Source: Mariprofundaceae bacterium (lineage in GTDB: Bacteria > Pseudomonadota > Zetaproteobacteria > Mariprofundales > Mariprofundaceae). From it: a stretch of 39,097 nucleotides of DNA. A program made the position numbers and the translations under genes. The notes beneath the pieces are model-generated. The model was given only the letters and a program-made list of their open reading frames with translations. It had not been told where the DNA came from and made no database searches. Each line of letters opens with the position of its first letter. Within the stretch, counting starts at the first letter, position 1. Below are positions 33,243 through 39,097 of this stretch, in pieces. The stretch is from NCBI GenBank assembly GCA_030950585.1, contig JAUZRG010000021.1:1-39097 (forward strand), written 5' to 3'.

Positions 33243-35020
33243 ATTTTCTCCCGTTCACCATGTTCGACAATCATGCGGTGGTAGGTCGAAAACACTGCAT
33301 GTCGTGCCAACATGCCCAAAACCTTGCGTGGATTTTTGGCACTGACAATGGGGAGTTGTTCAAATTTTTCGGTATCAAAGATGCGAATCGCTTCCAGCAG
33401 ATGGCTATCTGATGGAATGGTGCGCACATTTTTATTGGCAATTTCGGCCGCGACCACCACATAATCCAAGCTTGAATCAAGCAGCCACGGTTGCAGATCA
33501 TCAAAGGTGACAATGCCCAGCATGAATCCATCGTCATCGAGTACGCCCAAGCAACCTTTAGAGACATTGATGTATTCATGTTTGAGTTGGGCAAGGGCTA
33601 AGCGATGACTCACACAAGGCAGGGGTTTTCGTTCAATACTACCGACTTTAATGGATCGCATCCAAGAGCGTTCGAGTTGCCAATTGACTTCAATACCACG
33701 TACTTCCAATGGTTCGGTTAAGACGGAGGTGCGACCAAAGATACGTTTGGTCATAGCAGCAATAATACAAGCTGCCATTAAGGGTAACATGATGTGATAA
33801 TTGCCTGATAATTCAAAAATCATCAAAATACTACTCATCGGAGCCTGTAGCATCGCAGCCATCATGGCACCACAAGCCACCAGTGTGTAAGCACCATAGC
33901 TTGCCGATACATCGGGAAAGAGTTGATGATAAATTAACCCAAAAATTGCCCCCACAGTCGCACCAATAAACACAGAAGGACCAATCATCCCACCACCAAA
34001 ACCACCCGCAGCACACAGCATGCTGGTGATGATTTTCATGACAAGAAGTAAAAGTAAGAAAATAATAAGGGGCATACTTGAATCAAACAATAGGCTTTGT
34101 GAATTTTCTAATAGTAAATCATTTAACACATGACTGCCGATGGACATCACTTCAGGAATCACCAAGGCGCAAACACCCAATAAAAGACCTGCGGCAGCGG
34201 GGCGCAAAAAAGGTTGATGCACAAAACGTGCAAAAGCTAAGCGCAAGGCATGCATGCGATGAATCATTAAGGTGGCCAGTAGCCCACAAAAGACCCCGAG
34301 CAAGCAATAGGCTGGAATTTCCCAACCTGAAACCAAGCGGTATTGCGGAATCACCAGCATGGAAATATTGCCTAGTTCTGCGCGCGTGACGACAGTGGCA
34401 ATGACCGCTGAAAGCACAATAGGGCTAAAGGTTGCGATAGCATAATCGGCTAAAATCACTTCAAGCGCAAAGAGAACCCCTGCAATGGGTGCATTGAATG
34501 AGGCGGCGATACCAGCAGCGACACCGCAGCCAATTAGAGTGCGCATTTGTTGTTCGCTGAGGTGTAACCATTGGCCAGCGACGGATGAAATGGCGGCACC
34601 AAGCCCCACAGTGGGAGCTTCTCGACCCATACTTGCACCGCTACCTACGGCGATAATATTGGCAAGGGTTTCCCCTGTGGCTTTGCGAATATTAATTTTG
34701 CCGCCTTGTTCGGATAGAGCCTCTAAGACACCAGAAATTAAACGGGTTTGTTTTGTGTCTAACCACCAACGATTGATACAACCCACCAGCAATCCCCCAC
34801 ATGTGGGGGCAATAATAAAAAAATACCACGGTGTACTATGCAGGACGGCTGACCAAGAGGTCGATCCTGTCCAAAAGGCACTAATCCATTCAATGCTGTA
34901 GCGAATCATCAACGCACCATAACCAGCCAATAAACCAATGATGATGGATAATAGACCAAGGTATAAGGCATCTTGTTTGCGTATCCAGCGGATACCATTG
35001 CGGCTAAATATTTTAAACAC
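33239..35020 (-). CDS. clcA: ClC-family chloride channel/transporter with C-terminal CBS pair
   Basis: 593 residues. The ClC pore region carries GREAP at 132-136 with the gating Glu134 (GREGP in E. coli) and GGFGGGMIGPSVFIGATVGAIFG for the GxFxP segment. The GSGIP anion motif is not recognisable; the matching region reads LISGVLEALSEQGG. Two CBS domains occupy about 470-585 and may sense adenine nucleotides. Start GTG 35020 with poor ribosome site. It may work as a Cl-/H+ exchanger in acid response or as a channel; the gating Glu favours an exchanger. Co-transcribed with the helicase, an odd but real-looking pairing. Confidence 0.92.
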   Translation of the reverse strand: MFKIFSRNGIRWIRKQDALYLGLLSIIIGLLAGYGALMIRYSIEWISAFWTGSTSWSAVLHSTPWYFFIIAPTCGGLLVGCINRWWLDTKQTRLISGVLEALSEQGGKINIRKATGETLANIIAVGSGASMGREAPTVGLGAAISSVAGQWLHLSEQQMRTLIGCGVAAGIAASFNAPIAGVLFALEVILADYAIATFSPIVLSAVIATVVTRAELGNISMLVIPQYRLVSGWEIPAYCLLGVFCGLLATLMIHRMHALRLAFARFVHQPFLRPAAAGLLLGVCALVIPEVMSIGSHVLNDLLLENSQSLLFDSSMPLIIFLLLLLVMKIITSMLCAAGGFGGGMIGPSVFIGATVGAIFGLIYHQLFPDVSASYGAYTLVACGAMMAAMLQAPMSSILMIFELSGNYHIMLPLMAACIIAAMTKRIFGRTSVLTEPLEVRGIEVNWQLERSWMRSIKVGSIERKPLPCVSHRLALAQLKHEYINVSKGCLGVLDDDGFMLGIVTFDDLQPWLLDSSLDYVVVAAEIANKNVRTIPSDSHLLEAIRIFDTEKFEQLPIVSAKNPRKVLGMLARHAVFSTYHRMIVEHGEREKM

Positions 35021-35147
35021 ATTGAGGTGTCGAATAAGGCTGACTCCATATTAATGAACAAAACTTGCAAAAAAAAGGATGCAAGCAACAATACCGCCTC
35101 TTTTTAGCATCACAAATGTTAAATGTCAGGCATGGAGAACAATAGAC

Positions 35148-37064
35148 GTGAGTAACAACAATCATAAGGAAACAAAATCCTTTCAAGCAGAAGTAAAACA
35201 AGTTTTGGATTTGATGATTCATTCATTATATTCCAACAAAGAAATTTTTCTACGTGAGCTTATTTCCAACGCAGCAGATGCTGCTGATAAATTACGTTTT
35301 GAAGCTTTGAGCGATGATGCTTTGTTTGAAGGCGATGCAGATTTACATGTTTGGATTGAAGCAGACAAAGAAAAGCGCACTGTGACCATTCGCGATAATG
35401 GTATTGGTATGAGCCGTGATGAAGTCACCGACAATATTGGCACGATTGCCAAATCAGGCACACGTCAATTTTTGGATAATATGAGCGGTGATCAAGCCAC
35501 AGATAGCAATTTAATTGGTCAATTTGGTGTTGGCTTTTACTCTGCTTTTATTGTTGCTGATAAAGTCACGCTAAGCACACGTCGTGCAGGTGCAGCAGCA
35601 AGCGAAGGTGTTCGTTGGGTATCAGAAGGTGCTGGCGAATATGAGATTTCAGATATTGAGCGCAGACAGCGCGGTACTGAAGTTGTTTTGCATTTACGTG
35701 AAGCAGAAAATGAGTTTTTGGATGATTATCGTCTAAAAAGTATCATCAATAAGTATTCTGAGCATACCCCAGTGCCAATTCGCATGATGGGTACAGCACC
35801 TGCGAGTACTGACGACGAAGGCGAAGACAAAGCACCTGAAGCGGTGATTGAAACCATTAACCAAGCGGCTGCCCTTTGGACACGTTCACCTTCAGAAGTT
35901 AGCGATGAAGAATACGAAAGTTTTTATAAAAGCGTCAGCCATGATTACGAAGCCCCAATGGCACGCATGCATAAACGTCTTGAAGGTAAGTTTGAATATA
36001 CCTTAATGATGTTTATCCCTAACAAAGCACCTTTTGATTTGTGGTATCAAGAATCGAAGCATGGCGTGAAGCTTTATATCCGTCGTGTTTTCATCATGGA
36101 AGTCACAGAAGATTTGTTGCCACGTTATTTGCGTTTTATGCGCGGTGTGATTGATACCAATGATTTACCATTGAATGTATCGCGTGAAATCTTGCAACGT
36201 CACCCAGCGATGGATGCGATCAAGAAAGGCGCAGTTAAACGTGTATTGGGCATGATTGAAGATCTTGCCAAAGATGCAGAGCAATACCAAAAATTCTACA
36301 ATGAATTTGGTAATGCACTCAAAGAAGGCATCATCGAAGATACGGCTAATGCGGATCGTTTGGCCAAGTTGTTACGTTTTCATTCCACCAAAGATAGCAC
36401 TGCCAGTGATTCAACGGTGTCACTTGCTGACTATGTGGGACGTATGCGCGAAGGCCAAGACAAAATCTATTACATCACTGGTGATAATTTAGCAGCTGCA
36501 AAAAACAGTCCTCACCTAGAAGTCTTTGAGAAGAAAGATGTTGAAGTTTTGTTGTTGCATGACCGCATTGATGAATGGTTGGGTTCTCACCTCACTGAAT
36601 TTGATGGTAAATCATTGCAGTCTATCAGCAAAGGTAAGTTGGACTTGTCTGGTCTTGATGGCGAAGAGAAAAAAGAAGACGACGAAGACAAGAAAGACGA
36701 AGAGAAAAAACCTATTCTTGAGAAGCTCAGCAAAATTCTTGAAGGTAAAGTGCAAGAAGTGCGTGAAACAGATCGTTTGACTGAATCACCCGCTTGCCTG
36801 ATCTCTGAAGAGTTTGGGATGAGCACCAATATGGAACGTATTCTCAAGCAAGCAGGTCAAGCCACGCCGAATATGAAACCAACCCTAGAAATCAACCCTG
36901 AGCATCCTTTGGTGCAAGGTTTGGATGAAGGCGATGATGAAGCTTTGGCACAATGGGCGCATTTATTGTTTGATCAAGCTGTCTTGAGTGAAGGCGGCCA
37001 GCTTGAAGATCCTAGTGGTTTTGTTCGTCGCATGAATAAACTGCTATTGCAGTGCAGCAAGTAA
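35148..37064 (+). CDS. htpG: Chaperone HtpG (Hsp90)
   Basis: 638 residues from GTG 35148 (GGAG 10 nt upstream); an ATG at 35079 would add 23 non-family residues. GHKL ATPase motifs are ELISNAADAADKLRFEAL, DNGIGM and GQFGVGFYSAFIV. Middle-domain LPLNVSREILQ and C-terminal NPEHPLV are present. A highly charged linker (EEKKEDDEDKKDEEKK, about residues 505-520) joins the middle and C-terminal domains, more extreme than in E. coli. Inverted hexamers CTTGCA/TGCAAG at 35064-35085 lie in the divergent region with clcA; no clear sigma32 promoter is seen. Confidence 0.97.
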   Translation: MSNNNHKETKSFQAEVKQVLDLMIHSLYSNKEIFLRELISNAADAADKLRFEALSDDALFEGDADLHVWIEADKEKRTVTIRDNGIGMSRDEVTDNIGTIAKSGTRQFLDNMSGDQATDSNLIGQFGVGFYSAFIVADKVTLSTRRAGAAASEGVRWVSEGAGEYEISDIERRQRGTEVVLHLREAENEFLDDYRLKSIINKYSEHTPVPIRMMGTAPASTDDEGEDKAPEAVIETINQAAALWTRSPSEVSDEEYESFYKSVSHDYEAPMARMHKRLEGKFEYTLMMFIPNKAPFDLWYQESKHGVKLYIRRVFIMEVTEDLLPRYLRFMRGVIDTNDLPLNVSREILQRHPAMDAIKKGAVKRVLGMIEDLAKDAEQYQKFYNEFGNALKEGIIEDTANADRLAKLLRFHSTKDSTASDSTVSLADYVGRMREGQDKIYYITGDNLAAAKNSPHLEVFEKKDVEVLLLHDRIDEWLGSHLTEFDGKSLQSISKGKLDLSGLDGEEKKEDDEDKKDEEKKPILEKLSKILEGKVQEVRETDRLTESPACLISEEFGMSTNMERILKQAGQATPNMKPTLEINPEHPLVQGLDEGDDEALAQWAHLLFDQAVLSEGGQLEDPSGFVRRMNKLLLQCSK

Positions 37065-38245
37065 AAGAAGAGCCACTGTTCACGCTTAAGCGTGGGCAGT
37101 GCCAAATCACTGTGTTGGGCACTGCCCATGTTTCTCAAGCCAGTGCTGACAAAGTAGAAGAGCTTTTGGCCACAGCAGCATTTGATGCCGTGGCTATCGA
37201 GCTTTGCCCGAGTCGGCATCATGCCATGATGAATCCTGATGCTATGGCCGATATGGACATGTTTCAGGTTGTTCGTGATGGTAAGGCTCCCATGATTGCG
37301 GCCAGTTTGATGTTGGGTTCTTTCCAGCAACGCATGGCCAAAGAACTGGGAGTTGAACCAGGGCAAGAGATGCGCCAAGCCCTCAAGGATGCCGCACAAT
37401 TCGATCTTGAAGTGCTTTTGATCGACCGTGAAGTGGGAACCACCATGAAGCGGATTTATGGCAATATTCCTTGGTGGCAAAAAGGCACCTTGTTATCAGG
37501 CTTGTTGGCCAGCTTGGTTGTGCATGAGAAAGTTAGTGAAGAGGAAATTGAGCGACTCAAAGAAGGCGATATGCTGGAAAGTGCGTTTGCTCAATTTGCG
37601 CAAGAAGAAAAGCAGCTTTACGCACCGCTCATTGATGAGCGCGATTTGTTTATGGCTGCCAAACTTCAGCAAGCGGCGGACTCTGGTGAACATCAACACA
37701 TCTTGGCTGTGGTCGGCGCGGGTCATCTCAAGGGTCTGCAAAATTACTTGCAAGTGAGTGAAGAAGAACCAGAACAAGCGATGCAACGCCTCAGCACCCT
37801 TCCAGAGAAAAAATCCTTTTGGAAGTATGTGCCTTGGTTGATCACAGTCTTGGTCTTGACTGGTTTTGCCTTTGGCTTTTCAAAAAGTCCTGAATTGGGT
37901 TGGCAATTGGTTTGGGACTGGATTTGGATCAATGGCAGTTTATCGGCATTGGGTGCATTGATTGCAGGTGCGCATCTGCTCACCGTGATTACAGCCTTCT
38001 GTGCCGCGCCTTTGACCTCTCTCAATCCCGCTGTGGGTGCGGGTATGGTCACCGCAGGTATGGAAACATGGTTGCGCAAACCAAGCGTGGGTGATTTCTC
38101 TAGCTTACGTGAAGACACTGGCAGTCTGAAAGGCTGGTGGCACAACCGCGTCACCCGTATTTTAATGGTGTTTTTATTCAGTACCATAGGCTCAGCGATT
38201 GGAACTTATGTCGCTGGTTTCAGGATCGCAGAACAAGTGATGTAA
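37052..38245 (+). CDS. TraB/PrgY family membrane protein
   Basis: 397 residues starting at GTG 37052 inside the last codons of htpG (13-nt overlap). The N-terminal domain has the TraB/Tiki-type metal-binding signature VLGTAHVSQASADKV, then VAIELCPSRHH and AVVGAGHLKGLQNYL. The C-terminal third has about four TM helices (about 255-395). Bacterial members are named for pheromone shutdown protein TraB, and related Tiki proteins are metalloproteases; the role here is unknown. Translational coupling to htpG suggests a stress or membrane-quality link (inference). Confidence 0.88.
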   Translation: MQQVKEEPLFTLKRGQCQITVLGTAHVSQASADKVEELLATAAFDAVAIELCPSRHHAMMNPDAMADMDMFQVVRDGKAPMIAASLMLGSFQQRMAKELGVEPGQEMRQALKDAAQFDLEVLLIDREVGTTMKRIYGNIPWWQKGTLLSGLLASLVVHEKVSEEEIERLKEGDMLESAFAQFAQEEKQLYAPLIDERDLFMAAKLQQAADSGEHQHILAVVGAGHLKGLQNYLQVSEEEPEQAMQRLSTLPEKKSFWKYVPWLITVLVLTGFAFGFSKSPELGWQLVWDWIWINGSLSALGALIAGAHLLTVITAFCAAPLTSLNPAVGAGMVTAGMETWLRKPSVGDFSSLREDTGSLKGWWHNRVTRILMVFLFSTIGSAIGTYVAGFRIAEQVM

Positions 38246-38267
38246 GTCAGTTTTTTGACTGTGCGTA

Positions 38268-38314
38268 AAAGCGCGCATCAAAGGTGTTGAAACCTTTGAT
38301 GCGCGCTTTTTTTT
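38268..38314 (+). terminator. Strong rho-independent terminator of htpG-traB
   Basis: AAAGCGCGCATCAAAGGT and its perfect complement ACCTTTGATGCGCGCTTT form an 18-bp stem with a 6-nt loop, followed by eight T. Confidence 0.95.
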
Positions 38315-38344
38315 GGCTTGGTTTTGACATGTTAACCGAAATTG

Positions 38345-38362
38345 TTTTTCAACGTTGAAAAA
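38345..38362. repeat. Perfect 18-bp palindrome in the 38.3-38.7 kb gap
   Basis: TTTTTCAACGTTGAAAAA is fully symmetric. It lies 30 nt after the traB terminator. No gene reads away from it, so an operator role is not supported; it may be part of the decaying repeat-rich spacer. Between 38315 and 38458 I see no gene, only this palindrome and the REP-like unit. Confidence 0.5.
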
Positions 38363-38400
38363 AGCTCATGCACGAACCCTTCGACCAAACTTAAAAGTGA

Positions 38401-38435
38401 GTCATTCCCGAAGTCTTTTATCGGGAATCCATATC
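38401..38435 (-). repeat. REP-like stem-loop, copy 2 (inverted relative to copy 1)
   Basis: TTCCCGA (38405-38411), 9-nt loop, TCGGGAA (38421-38427); reverse complement of the unit at 31127-31161 with three differences, one pair compensatory. Confidence 0.75.
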
Positions 38436-38458
38436 CTTAGCCTTCGCTGTACGACAAG

Positions 38459-38619
38459 CTATTCATAAGTGTTTTCAACATCATAGCTGATGCCTTTACG
38501 TTTAAATGTCACTTCGTTTTTTATGGCTGATTTCAGAGCGTCTGATTAGTTGAATTTCACCTTGTGGTTGGGGGTTTGGTTGTTTATGGTGAGGAGTCGT
38601 AAAAAATGGACTGTTATTA
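38459..38619 (-). pseudogene. 3' remnant of a frameshifted gene interrupted by the IS
   Basis: Reading the minus strand from the IS boundary, one frame gives NNSPFFTTPHHKQPNPQPQG then EIQLIRRSE. A neighbouring frame then gives SDALKSAIKNEVTFKRKGIS then YDVENTYE and a TAG (complement of 38459-38461). The two read as one protein tail with a one- or two-base frameshift near 38542-38550 (Pro-rich linker, then a compact charged end). The 5' part is cut at the IS left end. I do not recognise the family. Confidence 0.4.
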
Positions 38620-38950
38620 GAGGCTGTTGAGCTTTCGCAAACAAGAATCTTACTCCAATGATATCAGTTGGTATAGTTGGCTTTCTAAAAAACAATCATA
38701 TGAGACTTTTATGCCAAGATTAATGTTAACAGATGAACGATGGGAAGATCTACGGCTATTGCTACTGAAAAGTGGTAAAGTATACGATAAAGTAGGGCAT
38801 AGAAAGACCTTTGAAGGCATTCTTTATCGAATGAGAACAGGATGCCCTTGGAGAGACTCTCCATCTTACTTTGGCGAATGGCATGGAATTTTCTCTCGTT
38901 TCAATGAATGGTCCAAGAAAGATGTTTTAAACATATTATTCAAAGAGTGA
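38620..38950 (+). mobile_element. Truncated IS5-type insertion sequence, left end
   Basis: The left end begins GAGGCTGTTGAGC after a TTA flank (TTAG if the tip G is counted, fitting YTAR). It shares GAGGCTGT with the MITE at 5615-5784. The transposase starts 90 bp inside and is cut off near 38948. No right end is visible, and the following 147 bp do not continue an IS5 transposase in any frame. Confidence 0.7.
38711..38950 (+). pseudogene. IS5-family transposase, N-terminal fragment
   Basis: 79 residues from ATG 38711 (MPRLMLTDERWEDLRLLLL). RKTFEGILYRMRTGCPWRDS then FGEWHGIFSRFNEW is the N-terminal DUF4096-type region of IS5/IS427 transposases. The DDE catalytic domain (about 150 more residues) is absent: the frame stops at TGA 38948-38950. 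A two-ORF element with programmed frameshift would continue in another frame, but the sequence downstream does not look like OrfB. Confidence 0.82.
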
Positions 38951-39097
38951 TCGAAAGATCAGCTCCTCCCGCTATCCACTTTCCTATGCCAAGAATAACG
39001 TTTTTTTCAGCTTGGGGCAGCGCAAAGCCTTTGCCTTCAGTTCAGGCAAATCATGTGACTCAATTTTTCAAACGTTCAACACACCAAAGTTAAGGAT
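38951..39097. other. No recognisable feature at the right edge
   Basis: After a small TGATC-GAAA-GATCA hairpin (38948-38961), neither strand shows a gene with a start and ribosome site. A plus-strand frame without start (PAIHFPMPRITFFSAWGSAK) is open but unsupported. Probably flanking DNA joined to the broken IS. Confidence 0.4.

Noticed and set aside
35064-35085. CTTGCA...TGCAAG inverted hexamers in front of htpG as a sigma32 or CIRCE-type heat-shock site
   Set aside because: No CCCCAT-type -10 at the right distance and arms far shorter than a CIRCE element; recorded only as an inverted repeat.
38345-38362. 18-bp palindrome as an operator
   Set aside because: No gene starts nearby in either direction; it lies between a terminator and a repeat remnant.
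38951-39097. Continuation of the IS5 transposase by programmed frameshift
   Set aside because: Neither other frame encodes the expected DDE-domain sequence, and no slippery run precedes the stop.

Overview
The window is a 39 kb chromosomal segment of a Gram-negative proteobacterium. The evidence is an outer-membrane PBP-activator lipoprotein (LpoA type), a TatABC operon, a two-partner-secretion exoprotein, lipoproteins with clear lipoboxes and a full set of housekeeping genes. Base composition is moderately AT-rich by eye. Gene order is mixed: rsmI/lpoA head to head as in Enterobacteria, argC-DUF6776-bactofilin as in Pseudomonas, and rplM-rpsI-argC as in Alphaproteobacteria. That mix would suit a deep-branching class such as the Zetaproteobacteria, but I cannot confirm it without a search. 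GTG and TTG starts are common (ppx/gppA, the UvrD-like helicase, clcA, htpG, traB, argC, dprA and one orphan).

Layout. 1-4683 (minus): a tight five-gene operon of MFS exporter, YqhA-like membrane protein, K+ channel, secreted MsrAB and a two-domain cyclic-nucleotide-binding protein that runs off the left edge. A perfect 16-bp palindrome lies in front of it. 4899-5979: rpiA, then a 170-bp MITE-like element with perfect 23-bp inverted repeats, the start of a second diverged copy, and a short orphan ORF. 5980-8510: a PpiC-type lipoprotein and gloB (minus), then a 2-Cys peroxiredoxin (plus). 8558-11422: rsmI and lpoA, whose start codons share one CATG. 11265-16066 (minus): rplM-rpsI, a terminator, then argC-DUF6776-bactofilin-gamma carbonic anhydrase-ppx/gppA with overlapping junctions. 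16250-16651: a NUDIX hydrolase. 16853-23497 (plus): a NDUFA9-like dehydrogenase, plsY, LysM protein, dprA, topA and rimI in a compact run. Then xth (minus), tatABC (plus) and a TauE/SafE permease (minus).

26550-31181 is the accessory part. It holds a large filamentous-haemagglutinin-type TpsA exoprotein without a visible TpsB, a 50-residue secreted acidic peptide, an uncharacterised 109-residue protein, a DUF6172 protein and a YafK-type L,D-transpeptidase broken by a frameshift. 31182-38245 is housekeeping and stress again: a UvrD/PcrA-type helicase with clcA (minus), and htpG with a TraB-family protein (plus). The right end is decaying DNA: a REP-like stem-loop shared with position 31127, a frameshifted gene remnant on the minus strand, and the left end of an IS5-type element with a truncated transposase that appears to have inserted into that gene.

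How the genes work together. Several loci deal with oxidative or electrophilic stress (MsrAB, peroxiredoxin, GloB, XthA, HtpG). Several deal with envelope building (LpoA, bactofilin, PlsY, LysM protein, PpiC lipoprotein, Tat). No CRISPR array, tRNA, rRNA or clear anti-phage system is visible. The observations most worth following are the channel/cNMP-sensor operon, the secreted mini-peptide beside the TpsA gene, the antiparallel gene overlaps and the MITE/IS pair.
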